Below, piece by piece: positions 12,122 through 24,424 of a stretch of 64,000 nucleotides of DNA (within the stretch, counting starts at the first letter, position 1; every line of letters begins with the position of its first letter). A program made the translations under genes and the position numbers. Source of the DNA: Diphasiastrum complanatum (lineage: Eukaryota; Streptophyta; Lycopodiopsida; Lycopodiales; Lycopodiaceae); NCBI GenBank assembly GCA_029204225.1, contig CM055101.1, positions 36,631,648-36,695,647 on the forward strand, given 5' to 3'. The notes under the pieces were generated by a model, which had not been told where the DNA came from, did not search any database, and worked only from the letters and a program-made list of their open reading frames with translations.

Positions 12122-12924
12122 ACGCGCACGCAATTCTATGGTCTCTATAGTTTTTTTAAGTACTATAGTATCATAACATTGCTATGTATAGGACATGGAT
12201 TACATGTCACTAAATGTGAGCTTCCTAATAAGGAGAGAAGATTTTACTTATGGCATCTAAAGAATAGTATTGCATGATCCACTCATTGTTGATATAATCA
12301 CCCCCTTTGATTGGCTACATTCTCTTCATCAATTGCACGTTCTATAATATAATCAAGATTATTTGCTAAAGATTTTTTATTTCATACAACAGAAAAAAAT
12401 TGGGTTGCAAGAAAATTCAGTCACATAGTAAAAGTAAAATCGTTTGAGTAAAATTCATGAAATCAATATAAAATAGACAAGTACTTTATGCAAGTTTTTT
12501 AATTTTGTATTGTGACCTAGCTTGTACTCTTATGGCATTGGAGATTTGCAATAAACTTCAGATTGCATAGAGTAGAAACAAAAGTTTATAGTTAGAAAAA
12601 CTGATTATATATAGCAAATAAAAAAAAAACCTCTTTGACACTAAAAATCCATTTTCAAAAATAGATTGGGTTAGTTCACTCATAAAATAATCTTTGATAG
12701 GGGCTTACCACTTGACCTAATAGTCCTGCTCTCCACCCTCACCTTGGCAGCTTCTTTTTGCTTGTCATACACTTGGGATTCTTCTTTTCACTCTCTCAAA
12801 AGACTTGCAAACAAACAATCTTGATGTTTTCCCAAATTTTCATGAGCTTTACTTAAGATTTTTATGATGGTGATGCATGTGGGCTTTCTCAACATCCATT
12901 TATTTCCAAATAGAATTCCACATG
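12122..12924. other. AT-rich noncoding stretch
   Basis: No gene, repeat boundary or RNA gene recognised between the TG microsatellite and the 157-bp repeat. Confidence 0.3.
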
Positions 12925-13240
12925 AAAATTTGATGTGTGATGTCCCAACAATATGGTGCTTCTCCTCAGAAGACTGTTTACACCATTCTCAGAGAGAATT
13001 ACTCATAATATTTTAGTGAATTCTCAAACTCATTTCATAACCACCATGCCGCTTTTGCCAACGTAAAGTAATGTCCCAATGGAAAATCGATGTGCAATGT
13101 CTTAATAATACAATGCTTCTCCTTAGAAGACTAATTACACCAATTAGAGAGAGGATTACTAAAAAATATTTGGTCAATTCACGATCTTGCTTCATGACCA
13201 CCTTGTCTCTGATATATGTAAATTGATGTCCCAATTCCAT
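12925..13240. repeat. Two diverged ~157-bp tandem units
   Basis: GCTTCTCCTCAGAAGACT at 12958 recurs as GCTTCTCCTTAGAAGACT at 13115, and the flanking sequence matches along about 150 bp (AGAGAGGATTACT, TTCATGACCACC). The minus-strand 117-codon frame crossing it is probably fortuitous. Confidence 0.6.
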
Positions 13241-13358
13241 GGACATCATAGACAGTTGATTTGTAGATTCAACGTCACCACTGAATCTCCTCATCAATTT
13301 TTCAAAAACAAATTGATGTTCTAAGGGTGGCAAAGCTTTCAACGTGAAGAAACGAAAT

Positions 13359-14332
13359 GTTTCCAACTACAAAGCCCTCAGACCGACGAAGACATTCGCG
13401 AACTCGAACATCTGGAGACACGAAGCATGAAAGATTTCGCGAACACAAAAGTCAAAGGAGACGAAGACGAACGATTCGCAAACACGAAAGATCCAAGAAC
13501 AAGATTCCTTTGCGGTCCAGTACGAGAGAAAGGCATACGAGCAAAAACGAAACCCGTTTTGCCCTCACGCTCCAAAGAGTACCAGCTAAGATCATGCAAG
13601 TACCCAGAAGTACAGATATCTGATATGAGGGTATGACGTTAGCAGATACACTTTAGGTCGTGGCTAATCTGCCACTCTTGTAACTCCCTGACTAGTTGCT
13701 TAATCACTCTAATCTTAGATTTACATAGAGCGACCATACTTACTGGATGATACTTGACATATAGATCAACAAAATACACATACAGTGTAATGTAATATTC
13801 TGATGCTAGTAAGCAATCAAGACAAAAAATACAGAATACTTGTCCGCCTGCGTACAAAGACAATTCTCTCTAGGATCAGAAGATCCAACTGTCCGCTAGT
13901 AAAGTGAGACAATTATTCGTGAGACAACCGCAATTCTCTCATGCCAATGCACTGCGTGGGTATGCATGTAGTGCTCAAAGAATCAGAGAAAAGAAATCAA
14001 TAGATGATATTGTAGCCTTCGTGCACATATCAATCCGTGTTGTGTTTGATCTCGAATGCATATGTTTCTGCCATTTATCATATGTATGAGTTTCTTCTTG
14101 TTCATTTTGAATTCCGCACTTTGATTGAAACTATGTTGAATGCTGTATTAATTTTATGAACATAGATCAGTAGTGACTAGCTACACTCTGGAGGAGTGTA
14201 GGAGTGATTTAGCTGGTAGTGTCCAACGATCGCATCTGAACTCCATCCGAGCCAAAGAGAGTCATGATTGATTCGCCTTCGCAAAACTTTCGCGAATCCG
14301 ACGAATTCATTAGTCATTACACATTCCCAACA
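13359..14332 (+). repeat. 5' LTR of Copia I
   Basis: Begins TGTTTCCAACTAC and ends CCCAACA just before the primer site. Its body matches 18679-19600 closely, including the purine-rich array with repeated GAACACGAAAG words. The start appears a few bases shorter than the 3' copy (TGAAAATTTTCCAACTA). Confidence 0.85.
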
Positions 14333-14333
14333 T

Positions 14334-14344
14334 TGGTATCAGAG
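14334..14344 (+). promoter_or_regulatory. Primer-binding site (tRNA-iMet type) of Copia I
   Basis: TGGTATCAGAG lies one base after the LTR end and is complementary to the 3' end of plant initiator-Met tRNA. Confidence 0.85.
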
Positions 14345-14444
14345 ACCACCCTGTCAATCTGACATAGACAAAGAAGCTATCAGATCCAAGAGGCCAAGCA
14401 TTCAGACAATCACCCATCAATAAGGAAACATACTTCAAGAAGCA

Positions 14445-15539
14445 ATGGCTTCAATCAGCAGCATACAAAGCAAGATCTGCACGATACTTGATTTTTCAGG
14501 ATCTAACTTTCTAGCTTGGAAAGTTAAGACATCTTTGATACTCAACGGTGATGGACTCTTCCCCTGGGTGGATGGCACAGAAGAAATGCCTACAACAACA
14601 GGCAAGGAGTTACGCAAATGGAGGGAGAAAAATGACAAGGCAGTAGCCTTGCTATCATCTTCCATCGAAGATAATCTCACACTTGACCTGGCTACACTCT
14701 CCAAGGCCAAGGAGATGTGGGATGCATTAGTCACCAGATTTCAGACGAAATCAAGAAGTCAGATCATGATGCTGGAAGATCAGTTGACGAATTTGCAGTG
14801 GGATGAAAAAGACCTCACCTCTTTCGTAAGAGAGATGAAGGATCTGTTTCTATCACTACATAACTCTGGAGCAGACAATGCAGTGTCAACTGAGAAGCAG
14901 CTCACGTACCTGTTGAGAGCCTTACCCAGATCTTTCCAGATGACACGAACCCTGCTCGCGAAAGATCCCGCCATGAACCTCGAAAAGGCGATTGTCGAGA
15001 TTCGAGAGGAAGTCAAGGCCAGAGAACATCTGGATCATAAAGATGGTTCTGACCAGGCCCTCTACAGCAACAAAGAAAAATCAAAGAAGCAATTTAAGCC
15101 TAAGAGGGAGTCCAATCAGAGGCAGGATCATGACCAGCAAGCAGAGGGAACAAGCAAGGGCAACTGGAAGACCAAAGGGAGGTCGAAACAACAAGGTACA
15201 AACAAGAAGACCTATGTGAGATGCAGAAGACACGGGCATATAGTAGATACCTGCTGGCTCAATCTCAAGATTGAGTGTATCCATTGCCATAAGAAGGGTC
15301 ACGTAGCCATAGATTGTCCCCAGAACCCAAGGAACAAATCAGCACAGAACAGACAGGAGAACAACAATAGTTCATCCTATGTTGAGGAGCCCGAGAGCTC
15401 AAAGATGGGCGAAGAAAGAATGAACAGAAGTGGTTCGACCACCTACATCTATGAAGATGTGTGTGCAGCATCAACGTCTGACACACATGAGGTGATCCTA
15501 GATTCAGGAGCCACCTCACACTTTGTGACATCAAGATGA
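14445..15539 (+). pseudogene. Copia I gag with start of protease
   Basis: A 364-codon frame starting MASISSIQSK. The N-terminal two thirds is a UBN2-type gag core (FLAWKVKTSLIL near residue 25, LLSSSIEDNL, MWDALVTRFQ, LTNLQWDEKDLTSFVREMKD). A basic linker leads to a zinc knuckle, CIHCHKKGHVAIDC, at about residue 277, preceded by a second Cys/His cluster. The frame ends with the aspartic protease active site DSGATSHF and a TGA where a Trp codon is likely. Gag packages the element RNA. It is the longest intact segment of the element. Confidence 0.9.
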
Positions 15540-16500
15540 ATCATGTCTGATTTCAGAAGTGCAGATCCCTCAAGATTCATAGTTCTTGGAGATGGATCTA
15601 GACATCAAGTGAACGGTAGTGGTTCACTATGGCTCAACACCAACGACAGAGACAGATGACTCGAAGGCGTTCTGTTCGTGCCTACTCTGCAACTAGACTT
15701 CCTCTCTATAGCAAAAATAGCAGATGCAGGGATGCGTGTGATGTTTTCTAACGAAGCATGCAACGTGATTGACGCCAGTACCAGTACATTGATCGCTCAA
15801 GGCAGAAGGAAAGAAAACCTATATCATCTGAAGGTACGTCTACCTGAAGATCAGGTGCATCAGACTCATGACCACTCGCCAGACACTCTATGGCACAGAA
15901 GACTCTACCACATGAACTCAATGGCACTTTACCAAACAAGTCATCATGGAGCGATAACAGGGGACAACATCTCGAATGCAACCAGTTTGACCACCTGTGA
16001 TGCATGTTTGAAAGACAAGATGTCGCACACTCCATTCGTCAAAGACTCCTACAGAACAACAAAGATTTTGGAGCTAGTGCATTCTGACATCTGTGGACCA
16101 TTCAACGTGATCTCAGTAGGAGGTTCGAAATATTATATAACCTTCATTGATGATTATAGCAAATTTGCCAGAGTGTACTTTACTCAAAATAAGTCTGAAA
16201 CGCTCGATAAATTCACAGAATATGTGAATTGGACAGAGAGATGTACAAGCAGCAAGGTGAAATAGATCAGAACAGATTGAGGTGGTGAATATATATCAAA
16301 TCACTTCGCTGACTTCTGCAATGATCATTGTATCATTCACAGAAGAACTGCAGCCTACACACCGCAGCACAATGGTGCTACTGAACGAAAGAACAGGACC
16401 CTAATGGAAGCAGCCAGATGCATGATGGCCTATTCGAAGGCTCCAAGGACACTGTGGGCTGAAGCAGTAGCTACAGCCGCATACATCCAAAACAGGAGGT
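15540..16500 (+). pseudogene. Copia I protease remainder and integrase
   Basis: Continues the gag frame after the stop at 15537. It contains the HHCC zinc-binding domain (LWHRRLYHMN, then CDACLKDKM), the integrase core first Asp (LVHSDICGPF), and FIDDYSKFARVYF. After a stop at 16263 come the second Asp (RTDGGEY) and the region of the catalytic Glu (HNGATERKNR). Stops at 15537, 15657 and 16263 inactivate it. A frameshift near 16500 follows AYIQNRR. Confidence 0.9.
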
Positions 16501-17990
16501 AATTCTGGTGTTTCTCACACGACACCACATGAGCTATGGTGGGGTAGAAAGCCCAACCTGTCTCACGTCAGAATCTTTGGTTGTGCAGCATATGCACATA
16601 TTCCTGATAAGCTTCAAAAGAAGCTTGATGAGAAAGCCATGTAAATATTTCTGGTAGGTTATGACAACAATTCGTCATACTACAGAATCTACATGCCAGA
16701 CACGAACACTGTGAAAACAGTGAGAGATGTCAGATTCGATGAGAGCAGGACAATGGCCAATGACGATCCTGTCAGCTATGAAGTTCTGGAGAGACAGTAC
16801 TATGATATGCCACCAGTGACAGAGGGAACAACAGACAAACACAAAAATAAAGATTTTTGAGTCGTCTCCCATTCGAATGACGAATCTAACAAAGAAAGAT
16901 TCGAGAGGCAACCTACTGCCACAGTTCTTGTAAACCAAGATGGTTCCGGACCGAGCAGAGCAGACAAGGGCAAAAGCATAGCTGTTTCAGGAGGATCTCC
17001 CAAAAGGTCGACAAGACCACAAAGAGCGCCACCAAGATATGTGCCAGACAACTCAACTTCCACATAAGAAGAGTTCTGTGGATTAATTGGCAAACCATAG
17101 TCTTTCGAGGAGGCGATTGAAGGTCCAGAAAAGGACAGATGGATCCAAGCCATGAACGAAGAGATGGATTCTATGAGGAAGAACCAGGTATTGACGTTGG
17201 AGCCATTACCACATAAGCGCGAGACTGTCAAATGAAAATGGGTTTTCAAACTCAAATACAGACCAGATGGGAACATCATGAAATACAAGGCAAGACTAGT
17301 AGCAAAGGGTTTTTCTCAGAGATACGGTATTGACTACTCTGAAACCTTCTCTCCTGTCGTCAAATATTCGTCCCTACGTCTGTTATTTGCATATGCAGCA
17401 GCTTATGACCTCAGAATCCACATTGTGGATGAGAAGACAACCTTCCTACATGGCAAATTAGACAAAGAGGTCTACATGGATCAACCCCCAAGATATGTCT
17501 CGAATTCACTTCCTGACTATGCATGCAGAATGCATAGAAGCATCTATGGTCTGAAACAATCAGTCCGACAATGGTACAAAAAGAAAGATCAAGCCCTGAA
17601 ATCATTAGGATTCAAGCCTCTGTTGGCTGATTCCAATGTATATGTCAGAGTTACAGATGGGTAGATCATCATTGTGGCTGTGTATGTGGACGACACTCTG
17701 ATACTTTGCAGGAGTGAGCAGCTAATAGCTGAAGTAAAGACAGACATCTCGAAACATTTTGAGATAGTGGATCTGGGAGAAGCTAGGTGTTACCTAGGCT
17801 TGCAGAGTGAAAGGGACTACGAGGGAGGTAAGTTATACCTTCACCAGTCCAGATACACCCAGAAGATTCTAGAGGACTTTGGGATGCTGAACTGCAAAGG
17901 AGCAAACACTTCAATGCTCGTAGGGACGGTGCTGACGAATGATGACTGTCCAAAGATTGAGAAAGAGAGAGAACATATGTAGCTCACACC
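16501..17990 (+). pseudogene. Copia I integrase C-terminus, linker and reverse transcriptase
   Basis: After the frameshift, the reading carries ELWWGRKPNLSHVRIFGCAA and FLVGYDNNSSYYRIY, a polar linker, then RT: RWIQAMNEEMDS, YKARLVAKGFSQRYGIDY, DEKTTFLHGKLDKEVYMDQP, SIYGLKQSVRQW and the catalytic AVYVDDTLIL at about 17680. In-frame stops occur at 16642, 16858, 17065, 17098, 17233, 17662 and 17980, each at a site where the family expects Gln, Trp or Arg. Confidence 0.92.
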
Positions 17991-18681
17991 TTATAGGAAG
18001 CTGATAGGATCACTGATGTACCTTGCAGACAACACACGTCTTGATATTGCTTATGCAGTATTCAGGATGAGCCAATTTTGCACGAATCCAAGCTCAACAC
18101 ATTGGAAGATTGCAAAACAAATTTTACAATATCTTCAATTAATGAGAGATTATGGCTTGTGTTATTGTCATGGTGCAGGTTTCAGGATACTTTCCTAGAA
18201 CGATGCTAGTTGGGCATCTCTCAAGGACGATTGTAAAAGCATCTCAGGAGGATGCACCATTGCATCAGGAGCAGCAGTTCTTTGGGTCAGCAAGAAGCAG
18301 ATCGTTGTAGCCCAATCATTCTGCGAAGCAAAGTACATAGCAGCAGCGAAGATGGCCAACGAATTAATTTGGCTAAGGCAATTCCTGGATGAATTGGACG
18401 AAATAAGGAATGAGCCTCTGGTCTTGTAGATGGACAACACCTCTGCAATACACCTGACAAAACATCCCACGTTCCATTCCAGAATGAAGCACATTGTGAT
18501 CAACTACCACTTGATCAGGGATCTAATTGAGAAAAAGATATTACAGACCACCTTCATCGAAACAAGAGACATGGTTGTTGACATCTTCACCAAAGCCATG
18601 GACAAAGGACTCTTTGAGAGACAAAGGAACAGTCTCGGGATCGCAAAGCTATCATGCTTTGAGAGGGAACTAAAGAAATGA
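17991..18681 (+). pseudogene. Copia I RNase H
   Basis: Reads LIGSLMYLADNTRLDIAYAV, the RNase H Asp region NDASWASLKDDCKSISGG, QSFCEAKYIAAA (catalytic Glu), MDNTSAIHLTKHPTFHSRMK and FTKAMDKGLFERQR to its natural end. Stops at 18196 and 18427 break it. The polypurine tract GAGAGGGAACTAAAGAAA (18661-18678) overlaps the end and abuts the 3' LTR. Confidence 0.92.
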
Positions 18682-19600
18682 AAATTTTCCAACTATAAAG
18701 CCTTGATAGCTTTCAGCCCTCAGCCCAGCAAAGACATTAGTGAGCTCAAAGGTCTGGAGACATGAAGCATGAAAGGTTTTGCGAACACGAAAGTCAAAGG
18801 AGATGAAGACGAATGATTTACGAACACGAAAGATCCACGAACGAGATTCCTTTGTGGTCTAGTACGAGAGAAAGACATACGAACAAAAACGAAACCTGTT
18901 TTGCCCTCACGCTCCAAAGAGTACCAACTAAGATCATGCAAGTACCCAGAAGTACAAATATCTGATCTGATGGTATGACGTCAGCAGATACACTTTAGGT
19001 CGTGGCTAATCTGCCACTCTTATAACTCCCTGACTAGTTGCGTAATCACTCTAATCTTAGATTTACATAGAGAGACCATACATAGTAGATGATACTTGAC
19101 ATATAGATCAACATAATACACATACAGTGTAATGTAATAGTCTGATGCTAGTAAGCAATCAAGACAAAAAATACAAAATATTTGTCCACCTGTGTGCGAA
19201 GACAATTCTGTCTAGGATCAAAAGATCCAACTGTCCGCTAGTAAAGCGAGACAATTACTCGTGAGAGAACCACGTTTCTCTCATGCCAATGCACTTCGTG
19301 GGTATGCACGTAGTGCTCAAAGAATCAGAGAAAAAAAATCAATAGATGATATTGTAGCCTTCGCACACATATCAATTCGTGTTGTGTCTGATCTCGAATG
19401 CAAATGTTTCTGCTATTAATCGCGTGTCTGAGTTTCTTCTTGTTCATTTTGAATTCCGCACTTTGGTTGAAACTATGTTGAATGCTATATTAATTTTATG
19501 AACGTAGATCAGTAGTGACTGACTACACTCTGGAGGACTGTAGGAGTTATTCAGTTGGCAGTGTCCAGCGATCACATCTAAACTCCATCCGAGCCGAGGA
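18679..19600 (+). repeat. 3' LTR of Copia I, truncated
   Basis: Starts TGAAAATTTTCCAAC and matches the 5' LTR through GAGCCGAGGA. The final ~72 bp present at 14261-14332 are missing. Confidence 0.85.
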
Positions 19601-19876
19601 GCATAAAATTTTTCTGTACAAACTTTTAATCCTGTGGGTGGATCCACACTTAGACATTCAAATATTTCTAAATTTGATACAACTAACCGAGTCAGGAGTG
19701 CTAATTTTGAGTTAGTTGTTTGAATCAACAAAATAACATTATTAACGGATATTGTTGTTGAAATGTATTGCTTAAAAGTCACAATCTTTATGGGTCATTT
19801 TTGGATTCATTTAAGGGGGTTTACAGGAGAATTTTTGGCCTTAATCTTTTTCCGGGTTGCTGAGAAGATAGAATAA
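19601..19876. other. Unassigned spacer
   Basis: AT-rich sequence between the truncated Copia LTR and Gypsy A. No gene or matching repeat seen. Confidence 0.3.
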
Positions 19877-20620
19877 TGTAGTGGATTTCTTTCCTTGCCT
19901 AACCTAAATCCAAGATCTAGTCAATCTAGCATCAAAGAGACAAAGTTAGTTGTCACGCGTAGGTTCGTTCCCATGAGAGCGATAGTATAGTTCAGATTTC
20001 AGCATGAATGGAAGATCCAAATCTAACTCTAACATCCATTAACCCTAACCATTAATACTACACATCCATTAATACTATGCATCCACAACAAGATAGCTTA
20101 TTCTTTCTCTCTCTCCCTTTCTCCCTCATAAAAAGTATAATAACATACAATCCCAATAACATTCAGATCCAACAATTAACAAAAACCAAAAAAAGCATGA
20201 GAGATGGAGGAAAAGTGATAGAGAGCAAGGACAATTCATCAATCCATTTCTGAAGAGAACCAATCTGCTTTATTGAAATGAGGAAATGAACATGTGTAGG
20301 AACTCAAATTGGTCTCTTTTTATAATAGAGAGGAGGACCCTGGCCTCTGAATCCTATTGGTCCATTTCTGTCTCCCTAATTATTCAAATTTAAATAAGAG
20401 TGGGAACCATCCAAATTGGAGCCCAACTTTATTCACTAACTTGACATTTAGGCCCTGCGACATTAAAAGTCCCGCAAAAAGGCCTAAATTTCTTTTATTG
20501 ACTTGTAACTAATCAAGTAACTATGTGATCATCGGGTTGGACTTACACACGCAAGATGCCAAATCCCTCTCACTTATTAACTAGGGTTAGGGTTGTCTTG
20601 GATCCGCAAACCCTCCAACA
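19877..20620 (-). repeat. 3' LTR of Gypsy A
   Basis: 744 bp, TGTAGTGGATTTC...CCCTCCAACA on the plus strand. It matches 28039-28799 along its length with scattered substitutions and small indels. Transcription would run right to left. Confidence 0.9.
20317..20324 (-). promoter_or_regulatory. Candidate TATA box in Gypsy A 3' LTR
   Basis: TATAAAA on the minus strand. The equivalent position in the other LTR (28486-28493) is also TATAAAAA, and the LTR-like insertion at 30241 has the same motif at 30796-30803. Confidence 0.5.
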
Positions 20621-20632
20621 GTATCCCCCACC
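20621..20632 (-). promoter_or_regulatory. Polypurine tract of Gypsy A
   Basis: Minus-strand GGTGGGGGATAC directly abuts the 3' LTR. Element C has GGTGAGGGATAC in the same position, showing conservation. Confidence 0.75.
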
Positions 20633-21054
20633 AAAACTGGTGGCAGTCTGACGACACTTGCGAGATGCAGTTATTGGGGACTTTTATTGGCTTCGCGCCG
20701 AATCTTTATTAAATGGTACTGCACCTTCTCCATAAAATTGAGACGGGTAGTATTAAGATCCAAATTGTGGGACAAAAAACAACAATGGGCTCCAGCAATC
20801 AACTTTGAGGTCGTCCATGATGTGAAGCGTGATTCCCAGGAGCCTCCCATCATTGCTGCACGAAAGTGGAAGTCCACTGAAATATTCTAGTTGTAAGGCT
20901 GATGGATGATTGGCCAATTGGGCGTATGGATGGTGATTTTATCCATAGCCAATCCCAAATCTTTCCATTTTTGTCTTCGCGACATTCGCACGTAATAAGC
21001 ATCTACCCGCAACTGGTGAGGGTTGGCGACGTAACTCCTAATTGATTCCGGAGT

Positions 21055-23345
21055 TTACTCAAAAACTGTGATTCTCCATGTCGGCTGCTCTCCCAATGTA
21101 GGTATTTTGTCCAAATCTTTGCCAGTCTCGATCTCGGAGGTCTTAAATCTGAGAACCCATCCACCACGCGAGGACTCATGTGGACGTTGCTTTAAGAAGG
21201 TCTGGATCTGGTCCTCGACGCTGATGGGCCTTCTGAATAAATAGCTTGTCCTTGATGAGGATGGACCCGCTTGTACTGCCGGTATAGTTGGCTGTTGATC
21301 TGCTAGATCTGGAGCTCCCCCTTGGTCCATGCTCGAATCAACCCTTGTATCCATCTGTACAGCTTCTTGGCGTGAAGGGGAGAATTGCGGCATGACCGGG
21401 ACGGGATTTGTGGTCCACCTTCCAGCACTTGAGTGATGGCTTTTTCATATACGGAATGGTCTCTTTTGCCTTTGCCAACTCAGTTGAAGCTGCTCCTTTG
21501 AACCTATTAAAGCGGCCTTGGAATCCTTGAAGGGCCACTTTGTATGTTTCCACTTTCTTGAACAAATATGCAATCTTCGTCGGTGTGACCGGATGATCGG
21601 GTGTTTGCGTTTGTAGATAAGCATCATGATCAAGGGTGGTCGCATCCAATTCACCTTGAAGCCATGTGCGATCTTGTTTGGCCATTTGTAATTGCCCCTT
21701 CAACAGCTGCACCTGTTGCTTGGCATCTTGCACTGCCTTATCTACCTGATCATGTGCGGTTGTCAGGGCGTTTTGCAGGGAGCTGATGTAGGTTTCCAAG
21801 CGATCAGCTTGTTGCTGGGCCAATGTCTTTTTGCTTTCAGCCTTTTCTTCATGTTGCTTGGCTATCTTCACTTCTCGATCTAGCTGGACAATTTTTTGAC
21901 TGATCAAAGTATTTTCGGATCCTAAATTAGAGATCCTATGTTCCATTTCCTTCTTCTTATCCAGCATAGACTGGATCACTTGCCCAAGGCTTGAAACTAA
22001 CCCGAGAGCATCACTAGAATCGACAGTCATGGAGGTGGCAGCAGTAGGAGACCCTGATGGTACTGTCCTTGATAGGCATGGAATAGGTGCCAAGGTCTCT
22101 TCTTCTTCAAAAGTATCCTCTTCTTCAAACCCTTCAGGCATTGTGGCGTCGAATTGCTTTGGTGGCTTTATAGTTGTGTCGACTCGAAGTGTGGTTGGGC
22201 TACCCTGTGTGGGTGGTTGCTGACTGGCATCTTCGACACCAATAGTAGCTTCATGGATATGCCCGAATCCTCTTCCAAGGGATTGGCGTTCAAAGGGCGC
22301 TGGGCTCTGGGGCATTTCAAAGATTTTGGTGGCCCCAAGGGGGTCAGAATCATCAAACATATCCATGAATAACTGTGTGTTGGGTGAGGTTGCTTCGGTG
22401 TGCGGAGGTGAGGCGGCCTGGGCAGCTGTGATGGGAATGGTAGGCCCAATGGTCACAGACTGTCCTTGTATGGGAGCAGAGGCGAGGGATGCATCAGAGA
22501 TGAGGGGAATGTGAAGTTTAGTGCGAACAGTAGCAGGGGGTGGAAGCGTAGCTGACGAGGTATGTCTAGTACGACGTAGTGATGCGAAAGGTGAGTCAGG
22601 AATTACGATCTCGCTGTGTGGACGATGACAACTATGAGAACTTGAGGCCTAATGAGATGACTCAGTCGGTGCTTCTTCGTAAACCAAAAGCACAGAATCC
22701 AAGTGGAAGCCATGGATCTGTTTTCTAAGTGAGAAGCGGCTAAGAGGGACAATAGAGAGCCAGCGGCGAACTGTTGCTTTGTATTGGCCTTAATAGCTCG
22801 CTTGAGCTCATCAGAAATAGTCTTGAACCAGTTATATGGTTCAAGAGGGGCTTTGGCCACTATCCTGTGAAGGATTTGAGATGTGATCCGGTCTTTCCTG
22901 AGGTTGCCAACCATCAGGAAATGATTCAACAACTGGGCAACGTCATGAATGAAAGGCTCAGTGATGGCTTCCAGAAAGTAGCCATCGTTAGTCTAGTGCA
23001 GATCGTTGGTGAGGTCAATGTGTGGCTTGATGGCCTGTTTGGCGTGCTTGTGATTGGGTGAGGCTTGCATACCAGATGAGTTTCCTATAGCTGCAAGTGC
23101 GGCCTCAGTGACACGCACCTTGTGTATGGCTCCTTGGAAGGTGATATAAAACTTGGATTTCTCTTCCTTCCACGTACTGAAGGCAAGAGTGATGAAATCC
23201 ATATTGATGTGTCCCAAAAAGGCTCTCTTATGAATACCCATTGCAGTAAGTAGAGGCTCCGCAAGGGTCATCCACCGAGTGACCATGCTTGTGCTAGGAA
23301 GAATCATGATGTTCGTCGCAGATGGGACATCACGATGCTCCTCGA
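21055..23345 (-). pseudogene. Non-pol ORF region of unknown function inside Gypsy A, with coiled coil
   Basis: Four minus-strand frames lie between the RT breakpoint and the 3' LTR: 23345-22993, 22932-22603, 22456-21338 (372 codons) and 21393-21055, separated by stops or frameshifts. The 372-codon frame has a Pro/Thr/acidic N-terminal half (an EEEDTFEEEE run near residue 111) and then about residues 150-275 of heptad-like charged helix (KKEMEHRISNLGSENTLISQ), a probable coiled coil. The first frame has WMTLAEPLLTAMGIHKRAFL. I recognise no domain and no signal peptide or membrane segment. Position between pol and 3' LTR is where env-like or extra ORFs sit in some plant Gypsy elements. A captured host gene or another element's gag are alternatives. 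Confidence 0.55.
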
Positions 23346-24343
23346 ATTGTTGCTGGCGGTGACAATTCCACAATAACTTTGATCTTAGGATAATCGGTGG
23401 CAATACCATGTCTTGATATCACATGTCCAAGCACCACTCCATGAGAAACCCATATCTGGCATTTTTCTGGATCTAGAGAAATCTGATATTCGCGGCATCT
23501 TTCAAAAACTTTCTCCAATCGATCCAGGTGGTCTGTATCTGTACTATGAACTCCCAAGTCGTCCAAGTAAATTTCAAGAAATTTCTGCAGATAATCTTTA
23601 AAGGCAAATTGCATTACTCTTTGGAATGAACTTGGTGCATTACAGAGTCCAAACGACATTACTTTGTAAGCATAGGTGCCCCATTCTGTTGCAAAAGCAA
23701 TTTTGTGACAATCGACAGATTTAACCTAGTTGTAACCACTAAATCCATCCAGGAAACTATAAGCTTCCGCTCCAGCAAGGCGATCCAAAATGCTTTCAAT
23801 AAAAGGTAACAGAAAGTGATCCTTTCATGTCACTTTATTCAATGCTTTGAGATTCACACAGATTCACAATTTCCCATTTTTCTTAGGAACAATGACAATC
23901 GGTGAAATCCATTTGGTATGCTCGATCTCATAAATGAAATCGACATCAAGCAATCTCTGAAGTTTTTTCTTTATCAAATCTGCCACATTAGGATAACAGC
24001 GATAGAACTTTGTAACCTTTGGTACTGCATCAGGTACTAAAGGTATGGTATGTTCAATGACTGATGTCAGAATACCCTTCAAATCTTGATAAGCCCATGC
24101 AAAACAATCTTGATACTTAATAAGTAATAAACGGAGTGCTTGATACTGCTCAAGAGTAAGTTGTGATTCCACTTGTACAATCTTTTCCGGTTCTCCTGGT
24201 TCTGCAAGATTCATTGGCTGCATCCTAGCTGGGCCATCATAAACCTCTTTAGATTTTGGCATGTGTTCTTCAGGTTCACGATGTGCTTTAGGTAACATGA
24301 TAACCACATCATCCAGTGTATAACGTTTAAAATGCTCTGGCAT
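23346..24343 (-). pseudogene. Gypsy A reverse transcriptase, truncated
   Basis: Minus frames give YTLDDVVIMLPKAHRE, LTSVIEHTIPL, KLQRLLDVDFIYEIEHTKWI and PIVIVPKKNGKL (24343-23864). After a stretch with stops come MSFGLCNAPSSFQRVMQFAF, EIYLDDLGVHSTD (catalytic YLDD), RCREYQISLDPEKCQIWVSH and LGHVISRHGIATDYPK. The match to elements B and C ends at PPATIRG; just after this the sequence changes to the unrelated ORF region. The rest of RT, RNase H and integrase are missing. Confidence 0.9.
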
Positions 24344-24424
24344 ATCATGTTGGACTACATTTGCTTGTTCTTTTTCGAAAGGATTTGTCTTGGATCTTCG
24401 TTTAGTCTTCTTAGCAGGAATTGA

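Larger units (their letters stand above)
13359..19600 (+). mobile_element. Ty1/Copia retrotransposon I, 3'-truncated and inactivated
   Basis: Two LTRs (13359-14332 and 18679-19600) enclose gag, protease, integrase, RT and RNase H in Copia order. A tRNA-iMet primer site follows the left LTR and a purine-rich tract precedes the right one. The right LTR lacks its last ~72 bp, so no target duplication can be checked. Almost the whole coding region reads in one frame, with a single frameshift near 16500 and twelve in-frame stops. Confidence 0.93.

Noticed and set aside
13013-13366. 117-codon minus-strand frame
   Set aside because: It crosses two diverged 157-bp tandem units and the Copia LTR boundary, and no domain is recognisable.
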